Positions 1-6,456 are shown, numbered from the stretch's first letter. The stretch: 6,873 nucleotides of DNA from an uncultured Pseudomonadota bacterium (GCA_902776515.1 CACYQE010000042.1:1-6873), one strand, 5' to 3'. Numbers and translations: made by a program. The notes: generated by a model from the sequence alone, not told the origin.

Positions 1-1
1 G

Positions 2-53
2 CTGACGAGATACCGGCCTACGCCGGTATGACGAAGAAGGGGCCGGGGTGACG
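2..53 (-). repeat. CGTCA/CCGGC palindromic repeat copy, left edge
   Basis: Read on the minus strand, this is a half-site CGTCACCCCGGC with a CCCTTCTT-like tail (34-53), then a full hairpin at 10-29 (ATACCGGC, loop, GCCGGTAT) flanked by CGTCA on one side and CTCGTCAG on the other. Bases 2-33 match 6668-6699 except at the paired dinucleotides of the stem (TA/TA here, CC/GG there). It lies downstream of the minus-strand gene ending at 111. The repeat probably continues beyond the left edge of the window. No coding potential is claimed. Confidence 0.85.
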
Positions 54-87
54 AGTGAGAAATCGGAATTACAAAGAAAAGAAATAA

Positions 88-115
88 CACTAACCACTAA
101 CCACAAATCACTATC
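88..115 (-). repeat. Heptamer tract (DTTAGTG)4 at a gene 3' end
   Basis: On the minus strand this reads GATAGTG, ATTTGTG, GTTAGTG, GTTAGTG, which is four 7-bp units. The TAG in the first unit (111-113) is the stop codon of the upstream minus-strand gene. The same heptamer occurs at 6412-6453 and, inverted, at 6724-6737, each time between a gene end and the CGTCA/CCGGC palindromes. About 35 bp of plain sequence separates it here from the palindromes. Confidence 0.75.
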
Positions 116-452
116 TTCCTTTTAATACGGAATTTTTTACCATTTCACCCGCAATCGTGCGTGCCTGGGCCACGGGCGTGTTATAAAACCATTGAACTAA
201 TTCAATTGGTGGTGCCAACATCAACAAATTTGTATTACAGATTGTTTTTTTAGGCATCCAATAAACACTTTCGGATATATCATCCGGCTCAGAAACATAC
301 GAACACACAGGTGATAAAACGTAACAAAATTTTTTCAAATTTCGTAAAGAACACGCAGAACAATTTCCGAAACAATCACGCCCCGCAAGAATTGCCTCCA
401 TATTATTAGGAAACCAATTTATATCGTACGGGACGGGACGTTTCAATCTCAT
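111..452 (-). CDS. Small cysteine-rich protein of unknown function downstream of fabF
   Basis: I do not recognise this 113-residue protein. Its ATG lies 1 bp after the fabF stop (TGA-T-ATG) with only a weak purine-rich stretch upstream, so translation is probably coupled to fabF. Six cysteines sit at residues 27, 31, 34, 43, 50 and 72; the first three form CX3CX2C. There is no signal peptide or clear membrane segment, although residues 76-90 are fairly hydrophobic. The CX3CX2C spacing is that of radical SAM clusters, but the protein is far too short for that fold, so a small metal-binding role is only a guess. The stop codon lies inside a heptamer repeat tract, so the last residues may have been altered by repeat insertion. 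The reading frame is open and co-directional with fabF, which supports a real gene. Confidence 0.7.
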   Translation of the reverse strand: MRLKRPVPYDINWFPNNMEAILAGRDCFGNCSACSLRNLKKFCYVLSPVCSYVSEPDDISESVYWMPKKTICNTNLLMLAPPIELVQWFYNTPVAQARTIAGEMVKNSVLKGR

Positions 453-453
453 A

Positions 454-1704
454 TCAATCTACTTTTTTAATTAACAAAGAAGCATTTGTTCCACCAAATC
501 CAAAAGAGTTGGACAAGGCAACTTTGACATCTCGTTTTTTGGCCTTGTGTGGGACCAAATCAAAATCACCAACTTCATCAACTGGGTCGTCCAAATTTAT
601 GGTCGCCGGAACAATTCCATCACGAATCGCCAACGTGCAGAATATAGCCTCTACTGCACCGGCTGCACCCAACAAATGTCCAGTCATAGATTTCGTGGAT
701 GACATACATGCGTTTGTCCCAGCGAATAAATCTTTCACGGCCGCTAATTCACCCAAATCACCCAAACCGGTTGATGTTCCGTGTGCATTGATATAATCAA
801 CATCGGACGGCTTTAAGCCCGCATCGTTTAACGCGGCAATCATCGCACGTTTGCCACCTTCGCCATCTGGGGCCGGGGCAGTAATGTGATGTGCATCACC
901 GGACAAACCATATCCCGCAATTTCACCGTATATCTTTGCACCACGTGCCTTGGCGTGTTCGTATTCTTCCAAAACTAAAACACCGGCACCTTCGGCCATA
1001 ATAAAACCATCACGTCCCTTGTCCCATGGGCGTGAAGCCTTGGTCGGTTCATCGTTACGTGTGCTTAATGCCTTCATTGCTGCAAAGCCCGCAACACCAA
1101 TTTTTCCAACTGCACCTTCACAGCCACCACACACCATAATATCGGCGTCACCATGTTGAATAAGACGAACGCCCTCGCCTATGCTGTGTGCACCGGTTGC
1201 ACAAGCGGTAACCAATGAAACGTTTGGTCCCTTGAAACCGTATTTAATGGATACATGTCCCGCGGTCATATTTATAATACATTTAGGAATAAAAAACGGA
1301 CTGATATGGCGTGGACCATTATCGGACAATTCAACACAGTTTTCATAAATGGTATTTAATCCACCGATTCCACTGCCAATTGAAACACCTATTCTTTCTT
1401 TGTCACCATCGTATGTGTCCAAACCCGCATCACGAACAGCCTCGTCCGCAGCAACGACGCCATATAAAATACATTTGTCCATTTTACGTTGGTCACGTAG
1501 TTCAACAACAGCATCAGGATTATATTCACCAGGTTCAGTTCCACGAACAGGAACACCAGCAATTTGACAAGCCAAATCAGATGCATCAAATTCATCAATT
1601 TTTCTAATACCGGATTTACCAGCCAATATATTTTTCCAAGCATATTCCAACCCGGTTCCCACAGGCGAAACTATCCCCATACCTGTGATAACAACTTTTT
1701 TCAT
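454..1704 (-). CDS. fabF: 3-oxoacyl-[acyl-carrier-protein] synthase II (KAS II)
   Basis: FabF is the cytosolic condensing enzyme that elongates acyl-ACP with malonyl-ACP in type II fatty acid synthesis. At 416 residues it has the normal family length and aligns end to end. The thiolase-fold signatures are present: the nucleophile Cys168 in VTACATG, the catalytic His308 in NAHGTST, His343 with Lys338 in KSMTGH, and the C-terminal FGFGGTN loop (401-407). All catalytic residues are intact, so it should be active. The ATG at 1704 is supported by an AAAGGA ribosome binding site (1713-1718, 8-nt spacer). acpP, its substrate carrier, lies 135 bp upstream on the same strand with a terminator-like hairpin between them. 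A possible -10 (TATTAT) occurs upstream, but no convincing -35, so read-through from the acpP promoter is likely. Confidence 0.97.
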   Translation of the reverse strand: MKKVVITGMGIVSPVGTGLEYAWKNILAGKSGIRKIDEFDASDLACQIAGVPVRGTEPGEYNPDAVVELRDQRKMDKCILYGVVAADEAVRDAGLDTYDGDKERIGVSIGSGIGGLNTIYENCVELSDNGPRHISPFFIPKCIINMTAGHVSIKYGFKGPNVSLVTACATGAHSIGEGVRLIQHGDADIMVCGGCEGAVGKIGVAGFAAMKALSTRNDEPTKASRPWDKGRDGFIMAEGAGVLVLEEYEHAKARGAKIYGEIAGYGLSGDAHHITAPAPDGEGGKRAMIAALNDAGLKPSDVDYINAHGTSTGLGDLGELAAVKDLFAGTNACMSSTKSMTGHLLGAAGAVEAIFCTLAIRDGIVPATINLDDPVDEVGDFDLVPHKAKKRDVKVALSNSFGFGGTNASLLIKKVD

Positions 1705-1770
1705 AATCTAAATCCTTTATAAAGTTAAACGGATGCACTAATAATAATATGTTTTTGGGATAAAATACAG

Positions 1771-1813
1771 AAAAAAAATCCGTTACGCCAACAAACCAAC
1801 CAACGTAACGGAT
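1771..1813 (-). terminator. Rho-independent terminator or attenuator between acpP and fabF
   Basis: On the minus strand a perfect 10-bp stem ATCCGTTACG / CGTAACGGAT (1804-1813 with 1778-1787) encloses a 16-nt loop and runs straight into eight Ts (1771-1778). It starts 27 nt beyond the acpP stop. The stem is only moderately GC-rich and the loop is long, so termination is probably partial. That would let acpP be transcribed far more than fabF while still supplying fabF. Confidence 0.8.
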
Positions 1814-1839
1814 AATTTCCAAAAACAAAAAATAAAACC

Positions 1840-2085
1840 TTATGCAGCTTTCTTTTTGGAGTGTGCTTCAATGTACTTAACAGCATCACCAACTGTTAAC
1901 AATTTTGTTGCTTCTTCATCTGGAATAGAGATATCGAATTTCTTTTCGACTTCCATAACGAATTCTACAACGTCCAAAGAATCCGCACCTAAATCAGTAA
2001 CAAACGACGAGGCTTCTTTAATCTTAGCTTCATCGACACCCAATTTTTCTGCTACAATCTTTTTTACTTCTTCAAAAGTTGACAT
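1840..2085 (-). CDS. acpP: Acyl carrier protein
   Basis: ACP is the small acidic cytosolic protein that carries growing acyl chains on a phosphopantetheine arm through fatty acid synthesis; it is also a donor for lipid A and phospholipid acylation. It has 81 residues, the typical size. The four-helix ACP pattern is clear, with the modification site DSL at 35-37 (Ser36) preceded by DLGAD. Acidic helix II (VVEFVMEVEKKF) is the usual partner-recognition surface. The tail ends in a basic KKKAA, as in many proteobacterial ACPs. The ATG at 2085 has a good AAAGGA site (2092-2097, 6-nt spacer). It is followed by a terminator and then fabF, and is preceded by its own promoter. The usual fabD-fabG partners are not in the window. 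Confidence 0.97.
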   Translation of the reverse strand: MSTFEEVKKIVAEKLGVDEAKIKEASSFVTDLGADSLDVVEFVMEVEKKFDISIPDEEATKLLTVGDAVKYIEAHSKKKAA

Positions 2086-2115
2086 TTCTTATCCTTTGTT
2101 TATGTTAAACTTTTT

Positions 2116-2132
2116 GCCATCACTCAAATGGC
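2116..2132 (-). promoter_or_regulatory. Small hairpin in the acpP leader
   Basis: GCCAT and ATGGC form a 5-bp stem with a 7-nt loop about 20 nt upstream of the acpP ribosome binding site, within the predicted leader RNA. There is no U-tract on the minus strand, so it is not a terminator. It could stabilise the leader, or could be chance at this length. Confidence 0.3.
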
Positions 2133-2145
2133 GTTCTTGTGCTAT

Positions 2146-2174
2146 AAGCTATCATTTTCTTGTGCAGGTGTCAA
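2146..2174 (-). promoter_or_regulatory. Predicted sigma-70-type promoter of acpP
   Basis: On the minus strand a perfect TTGACA (2169-2174) is followed by a 17-nt spacer and TAGCTT (2146-2151). The -35 is ideal; the -10 matches TATAAT at only 3 of 6 positions but keeps TA---T. The expected start site, near 2138, would give a leader of roughly 50 nt. It sits between the end of the integrase-like gene (2201) and acpP, which makes acpP independent of the upstream operon. Confidence 0.65.
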
Positions 2175-2200
2175 GAAATTATAACGAATAGTAACAAAAC

Positions 2201-3211
2201 CTAAATATCGTTGGTATTCAGCAATTCATCCAACAAATCATTCATATTTTGGCGTAAATCTTCCTTGTCACCGGCCCAAACCAGGTGTCTTGTTAAAAAT
2301 TTATATACATCATCCATTGTTAAATTTGGGATACCGGCGGCCTTTACCACACGCATCCAAGCCAATCGCGGATCTGTTAAATGGCCGTGCCCACGACTTG
2401 GGAAAACCCAACAACCATCTTGGGGCAAATCTTGTAATAAAACAACCGCCCTATCGGATAACGGATGTTCACCCCACATATATCTGTTAAAATCCAAATC
2501 AGACCACTGCATAGAAAAAACCTGATTCTTTGTGGCAAACCCATATATCAACATCAAAAAAGCTGCACGCATAACAGGTGATTCTTGGGCATTTATGGCA
2601 TGAAACAATCGATGCAATCCGTGTTTGTTCAATGGGCGAATACGCCTGTGTTGTTCCGGCACAGGTGTTTTTGTTACAATGTTTTCACGCACGTAACCTG
2701 TTTCAATAGCATATTTGAAAATACTTTGTAAAAGTTCCCGCATACGAACCGCCATCGCAGTCCCATGAATATCAGATACAACTTTTTGGACATCATCAAC
2801 AGTTATATCAGAAAGATTTTTTTCAAATAATGGTGTGATATGTTGGTTTATCGCACGCATCAATTTATCGTATGAGCCAACGCTGCGATGCACCCGATTT
2901 TTTAAATACAGATTCAAAAAATCTTTGAATAAAATTTTACGACGTTTTAACGAAACCTTTTTAGAAGCATCTTCCAACACATTCGCAACACTCAAACGTG
3001 CTTCTTCTATATCCATATCTGGATACTTTCCAATGATAATGCGTCTGTCACGACCTTTGATTCTTTTACGAACAAAAAAAGTTTTAACGCCACGATTTGT
3101 AATATACATCCGCAACCGGGGTTCAGAAATATCCTGGACAACATCAAACCCCTTGGCTGGTGCAACCAAATTATCCAAAATATACGGGTTAAAAAAGAAC
3201 TGATGAGCCAT
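2201..3211 (-). CDS. Catalytically degenerate tyrosine-recombinase (P4-type integrase) family protein
   Basis: Residues about 9-85 match the P4-type integrase arm-DNA-binding domain (LRMYITNRGVKTFFVRKR, then IIIGKYPDMDIEEAR). About 93-170 is the helical core-binding domain, and 190-336 is the catalytic-domain scaffold, including WSDLD (236-240) and WVFPSRG (268-274). The active site appears to be gone. The first Arg of the family G-x-R-x-x-E motif aligns with Thr227, and the acidic residue with Gln230. The beta-hairpin carrying the catalytic Lys is shortened to WGEHPLS (246-252). The HxxR box aligns without gaps to D300-DV-Y303. The protein stops before a nucleophile Tyr could occur. The family is usually about 400 residues; this is 336. 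The frame is intact from ATG (AGGA at 3223-3226, 11-nt spacer) to TAG. No tRNA, att repeats or phage genes are nearby, and it follows the 120-residue unknown gene by 23 bp. It is probably a DNA-binding pseudo-enzyme, though slow decay of an old integrase is possible. Confidence 0.85.
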   Translation of the reverse strand: MAHQFFFNPYILDNLVAPAKGFDVVQDISEPRLRMYITNRGVKTFFVRKRIKGRDRRIIIGKYPDMDIEEARLSVANVLEDASKKVSLKRRKILFKDFLNLYLKNRVHRSVGSYDKLMRAINQHITPLFEKNLSDITVDDVQKVVSDIHGTAMAVRMRELLQSIFKYAIETGYVRENIVTKTPVPEQHRRIRPLNKHGLHRLFHAINAQESPVMRAAFLMLIYGFATKNQVFSMQWSDLDFNRYMWGEHPLSDRAVVLLQDLPQDGCWVFPSRGHGHLTDPRLAWMRVVKAAGIPNLTMDDVYKFLTRHLVWAGDKEDLRQNMNDLLDELLNTNDI

Positions 3212-3234
3212 AATAAATCACATCCTTTTCAAAA

Positions 3235-3597
3235 CTATTTTGAACCGCACCTAAACAACCTGTTCCAAATAAATTTTCTGCGTGCCGCACGTGCCGCATC
3301 TAATTCTTTTTCAGAATCAAAATAAAGTTTATTCATAGTCCATATTTTGCAATTTGTATTTTTGCACGGATAAACAAAAGAAAAATGTTCGCAATGATTA
3401 GGACCAACATACGAAACCCCGTCATAATCACGTGTTGTTATCCCTGAATCTTCAAACACACCCTGACGCGACCAATCTATACAAACCTTGTCATCCATAA
3501 AACCGTTTGCAGTAATTGTAGCTTCGGCCAACTTATATTTATGTTTGGCTTCTTTAACCGCGATATTATATTTTGATAATTCATCAAAAAATTTCAT
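3235..3597 (-). CDS. Small Cys/His-containing protein of unknown function between lepA and the integrase-like gene
   Basis: I do not recognise this 120-residue protein. It is soluble-looking, with basic, probably helical ends (residues 1-28 and 94-115) and a central region. That region has a cluster H68-C69-x-H71, C78 and C83, and there are also cysteines at 39 and 117. The H-C-x-H, C-x4-C arrangement could hold a metal ion, but no known zinc-ribbon pattern fits exactly. The ATG at 3597 has a strong AGGTGG ribosome binding site (3605-3610, 7-nt spacer), which is good evidence for a real gene. It is 23 bp after lepA and 23 bp before the integrase-like gene, so it is probably co-transcribed with both. 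It could be a partner of the degenerate integrase or simply a lineage-specific passenger. Confidence 0.75.
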   Translation of the reverse strand: MKFFDELSKYNIAVKEAKHKYKLAEATITANGFMDDKVCIDWSRQGVFEDSGITTRDYDGVSYVGPNHCEHFSFVYPCKNTNCKIWTMNKLYFDSEKELDAARAARRKFIWNRLFRCGSK

Positions 3598-3620
3598 TTT
3601 GGTACCACCTTTTGTTGGGA

Positions 3621-5408
3621 TTAAACCTTCAATGCGTTAATAAACGCGGACTGCGGAATTTCGACATTACCGAATGTCCGCATACGCTTTTTTCCCTCTT
3701 TCTGCTTCTCCAAAAGTTTTCTTTTGCGTGTAATATCGCCACCATAACATTTTGCGGTAACATCCTTGCGATACGCAGCGATGGTTTCACGTGCAATAAT
3801 TTTTCCACCAATCGCCGCCTGGAGCGGGATTTTAAATTGATGACGTGGAATTAAATCTTTCAACTTTTCAACAATTTGACGACCACGTTTTTCCGCCGCC
3901 GACCTGTGACACATAAACGATAAAGGTTCAACATTTTCATCATTCACTAAAATAGAAACCTTTACCAAATCAGACGGCAAATATCCCTGGACCACGTAAT
4001 CAAATGAAGCATATCCGGACGAAATGGATTTGACCCTGTCGTAAAAATCAAACACTATTTCAGCCAAAGGTAATTTATAAACCAATACCGCCCTATTCCC
4101 AACATAAGATATATTTTCTTGGACCCCGCGACGTTCCGAACACAGCGACATAATCCCGCCCATATATTTATCAGGCATCATGATGGTTGCACGCACCCAT
4201 GGTTCTTCGATAGATTCAATTTTTGTAATATCCGGCATATCCGCAGGATTTTCCAAATCCATCACCTCACCATTTCGCAGATGAATTTTATAAAGCACAC
4301 TGGGGACAGTGTTTATCAAACTTAAATTAAATTCGCGTGCCAAACGTTCACTGATGATTTCCATGTGCAACAATCCCAAAAATCCGCAACGTAACCCAAA
4401 ACCCAATGCGGAAGATTTTTCCGTTGCAAACACAAACGATGCATCATTTAATGCCAAACGCTCGGCACTTTCTTTTAATGTCGGATAATCATCGGCAACC
4501 ATTGGAAAGAACGAAGAAAACACAACCGGTACCGATGGTTTGAATCCCGGCAACATTTCGACATTTGCACGTGCATCAGCAATAGTATCACCAACCTTGC
4601 AATCGTGAATTGTTTTCATACCCGTAATAATAAATCCGATTTCACCGGTATTCAGTTCATCAACATTTACCATTTTTGGTGTAAAGTATCCGATTTTTTC
4701 GACAGTGTATTCGGCCCCAGTCGCGATGAATTTAATTTTTTGACCACGCCGCAATTTACCATCAACGACACGCACCAAAACCACAACGCCCAAATAAGAA
4801 TCATACCAAGAATCCACCAACAAAGCCCGCGTTGGTGCATTTTCATCACCAGATGGTGCGGGTAATTTTTTCACAATTTCTTCCAACAACTCTGGAACAC
4901 CTGCCCCGGTTTTACCCGACACACAGAGGGCATTTCCAGCATCCAAACCGATAACATCAGAAATTTGTTGACGTGCGGCTTCGACATCACTGGACGGCAA
5001 ATCAATTTTGTTTAGCACCGGCAACATTTCCAAATCGTTATCCAACGCCAAATAAGCATTTGCCAATGTTTGTGCCTGGACACCCTGGGTTGCATCAACC
5101 AAAATCAAAGCCCCCTCGCATGCGGCCAAACTGCGTGAAACCTCGTAAGAAAAATCGACATGCCCGGGCGTATCCATCAAATTCAGTTGATAAACTTGGC
5201 CATCCTTGGCCTTGTAATTTAAACGCACTGTTTGGGCCTTGATAGTAATACCACGTTCGCGTTCGATGTCCATAGAATCCAAAACCTGGGCCTTCATTTC
5301 GCGGGATTCCAAACCGCCGGTAATTTCAATCAAACGATCGGACAAAGTCGATTTGCCATGGTCAATATGTGCGACAATAGAAAAATTTCTGATATTTTTT
5401 TGATTCAC
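3621..5408 (-). CDS. lepA: Elongation factor 4 (translational GTPase LepA)
   Basis: LepA/EF4 is a ribosome-dependent GTPase linked to translation under stress and to 30S subunit maturation. At 595 residues it is family length. The GTPase motifs are complete: AHIDHGKS (13-20), RERGIT (50-55), DTPGH (79-83), NKID (133-136) and SGKTG (164-168). Domain II follows around 190-280. The C-terminal domain specific to LepA is present, ending RMRTFGNVEIPQ. All key residues are retained. Translation starts at GTG (5406-5408), 4 bp after the rbfA stop, with GAAGG overlapping the end of rbfA as ribosome binding site; no in-frame ATG lies between. The short gap means it is co-transcribed and probably translationally coupled with rbfA. 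The usual partner lepB (signal peptidase) is absent here. Confidence 0.97.
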   Translation of the reverse strand: MNQKNIRNFSIVAHIDHGKSTLSDRLIEITGGLESREMKAQVLDSMDIERERGITIKAQTVRLNYKAKDGQVYQLNLMDTPGHVDFSYEVSRSLAACEGALILVDATQGVQAQTLANAYLALDNDLEMLPVLNKIDLPSSDVEAARQQISDVIGLDAGNALCVSGKTGAGVPELLEEIVKKLPAPSGDENAPTRALLVDSWYDSYLGVVVLVRVVDGKLRRGQKIKFIATGAEYTVEKIGYFTPKMVNVDELNTGEIGFIITGMKTIHDCKVGDTIADARANVEMLPGFKPSVPVVFSSFFPMVADDYPTLKESAERLALNDASFVFATEKSSALGFGLRCGFLGLLHMEIISERLAREFNLSLINTVPSVLYKIHLRNGEVMDLENPADMPDITKIESIEEPWVRATIMMPDKYMGGIMSLCSERRGVQENISYVGNRAVLVYKLPLAEIVFDFYDRVKSISSGYASFDYVVQGYLPSDLVKVSILVNDENVEPLSFMCHRSAAEKRGRQIVEKLKDLIPRHQFKIPLQAAIGGKIIARETIAAYRKDVTAKCYGGDITRKRKLLEKQKEGKKRMRTFGNVEIPQSAFINALKV

Positions 5409-5412
5409 GACC

Positions 5413-5772
5413 CTAGCCTTCGGTTATCAGTCCATCCAACAATTCATCAATACGTGCGGCACGTTCCATGGTGTCATCGTATGTAAATTTTATTTCCGGG
5501 ACATATTTTTGATTCATTCTGCGTGCCAATTCGAACCGAATCGCCCGTGTTTCGGAATCCAACTTTTTTTGGACCGCATTAACATCAGTGTTTCGCGTAA
5601 CAAAGAACAATTTTACAAATTGCAAACCACCATGTGCCACCGCCCCGACCAATGAAACCCCGGAAATCAAGGCATCTTCGGCATAATGGTCACGCAGAAT
5701 TTCCGCAACCAGCGTTTGCACTTTACTGGCGACACGGTCATTACGATTTGAATTAATTGGTCTTTTTTGCAT
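5413..5772 (-). CDS. rbfA: Ribosome-binding factor A
   Basis: RbfA is a KH-type RNA-binding protein that acts late in 30S subunit assembly, near the 5' end of 16S rRNA. This 119-residue form shows the N-terminal NDRVASKVQTLVAEIL helix, the central VSLVGAVAHGGLQFVKLFF strands, and the C-terminal VPEIKFTYDD followed by ARIDELL. I chose ATG 5772 rather than the upstream in-frame ATG at 5829. A GCAGGA site (5779-5784) lies 6 nt before 5772, the protein then begins where RbfA homologues do, and the extra 19 residues would be read across the promoter. It heads the operon rbfA-lepA. In many bacteria rbfA sits with infB and truB, so this pairing is less common. Confidence 0.92.
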   Translation of the reverse strand: MQKRPINSNRNDRVASKVQTLVAEILRDHYAEDALISGVSLVGAVAHGGLQFVKLFFVTRNTDVNAVQKKLDSETRAIRFELARRMNQKYVPEIKFTYDDTMERAARIDELLDGLITEG

Positions 5773-5796
5773 AACTTTTCCTGCACTTTTATTTGT

Positions 5797-5826
5797 ATTG
5801 TAAAGTATAAGATATTTAATTACAAT
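5797..5826. promoter_or_regulatory. Symmetric divergent promoter for rbfA (-) and the yqaA-like gene (+)
   Basis: ATTGTAA (5797-5803) and TTACAAT (5820-5826) are a perfect 7-bp inverted repeat. Each strand therefore reads TTGTAA, a 17-nt spacer, then TACAAT (5 of 6 to TATAAT). Plus: 5798-5803 and 5821-5826. Minus: 5820-5825 and 5797-5802. Each -10 ends 24 nt from its start codon (5772 and 5851), so the symmetry axis at 5811/5812 is also the midpoint between the two genes. A competing minus-strand -10, TATACT (5804-5809), lacks a well-placed -35. Confidence 0.6.
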
Positions 5827-5839
5827 CAATAAAAATTTT

Positions 5840-5845
5840 GGGGGA
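5840..5845 (+). promoter_or_regulatory. Ribosome binding site of the yqaA-like gene
   Basis: GGGGGA lies 5 nt before the ATG at 5851. It is a G-heavy variant of the Shine-Dalgarno sequence, unlike the AAAGGA sites of the minus-strand genes, and it fixes the start codon. Confidence 0.6.
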
Positions 5846-5850
5846 AATCG

Positions 5851-6423
5851 ATGAAATTTTCTGAATTTTTATTATCCAAATCCGAAAGTAAAACGTACAC
5901 ATGGATAGTGTTCTTTTTGACCGTGTGCGAATCGATATTTTTATTTATCCCGCCAGAGGTTTTTATGACCCCACCAATCATAGCGAACAAGAAACGTGCT
6001 GTTCCGATTGTTTTGGCGGCAACATTTGGTTCAATTGTTGGTGGGATAATCGCATATTGCATTGGTTTATGGCTGTTTGATTCGGTTGGGGTTTGGTTAA
6101 TAAATAACTTTGCGACAATGGAAAAGTTTGAAATGGCACAAAGTTTATTTGTTCGCCACGGTGTATTTATAATCTTTATGACGGCGGTGACACCGGTTCC
6201 ATATAAATTGATGGCGATATGTGCGGGCTTTATGGGTTTTCCGGCATTTTTGTTTTTAGGATTGTCGGCGGTATTCAGAACGGGTCGTTTTGCGATAGTT
6301 GGTTATTTACTGTGGCGATTCCAAGAACGTGCGAATACAATTGTTAAGAAATATTTTTGGCCATTGACATTGGCGGCAATTGTTATTGCCGGCACCGGCA
6401 TAATTTTAATGTTTAGTGTTTAG
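5851..6423 (+). CDS. yqaA: YqaA/DedA-family (VTT domain) inner-membrane protein
   Basis: This 190-residue polytopic membrane protein matches the YqaA branch of the DedA/VTT family, whose members are linked to envelope homeostasis and lipid handling; several DedA proteins act as flippases. Visible marks are the N-terminal CESIFLFIPPEVF (26-38) re-entrant region, the glycine-rich segment TFGSIVGGIIAYCIG (58-72), VRHGVFIIFMTAVTPVPYK (101-119) and AGFMG (125-129), then the conserved arginines R143 and R146. Membrane segments are predicted near 17-34, 50-75, 104-127, 130-155 and 170-188. It diverges from rbfA across a shared symmetric promoter. The last codons, TTT AGT GTT, and the TAG stop lie inside a heptamer repeat tract, so the natural C-terminus may have been replaced by repeat sequence. 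The precise substrate cannot be read from sequence, and the symbol is a family label. Confidence 0.88.
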   Translation: MKFSEFLLSKSESKTYTWIVFFLTVCESIFLFIPPEVFMTPPIIANKKRAVPIVLAATFGSIVGGIIAYCIGLWLFDSVGVWLINNFATMEKFEMAQSLFVRHGVFIIFMTAVTPVPYKLMAICAGFMGFPAFLFLGLSAVFRTGRFAIVGYLLWRFQERANTIVKKYFWPLTLAAIVIAGTGIILMFSV

Positions 6424-6453
6424 TAGTTAGTGATTAGTGGTTTGTGGTTAGTG
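6412..6453 (+). repeat. Heptamer tract (DTTAGTG)6 overlapping the yqaA 3' end
   Basis: Six tandem 7-mers follow one another: TTTAGTG, TTTAGTA, GTTAGTG, ATTAGTG, GTTTGTG, GTTAGTG. Because 7 is not a multiple of 3, TAG or TGA stops appear in all three plus frames. The array supplies the final three codons and stop of the membrane-protein gene, then leads directly into the palindromic repeats. Confidence 0.8.
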
Positions 6454-6456
6454 AAC

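Noticed and set aside
348..374. CX3CX2C in the small protein as a radical SAM enzyme
   Set aside because: At 113 residues it is far too short for the radical SAM barrel, and no other motif of that family is seen.
509..1607. Plus-strand open frames opposite fabF
   Set aside because: They are antisense to a fully conserved gene, have low-complexity compositions and no start signals.
1714..1723. Palindrome CTTTATAAAG upstream of fabF as an operator
   Set aside because: It is AT-rich, only 10 bp, and overlaps the ribosome binding site; chance is a sufficient explanation.
2201..3211. Integrase-like gene as evidence of an active prophage or island
   Set aside because: All catalytic residues appear lost, there is no tRNA, attachment repeat or phage gene nearby, and the flanks are housekeeping genes.
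5773..5829. Longer rbfA start 19 codons upstream
   Set aside because: The extension covers the promoter region, has no ribosome binding site and does not look like RbfA; ATG 5772 has a well-placed GCAGGA.
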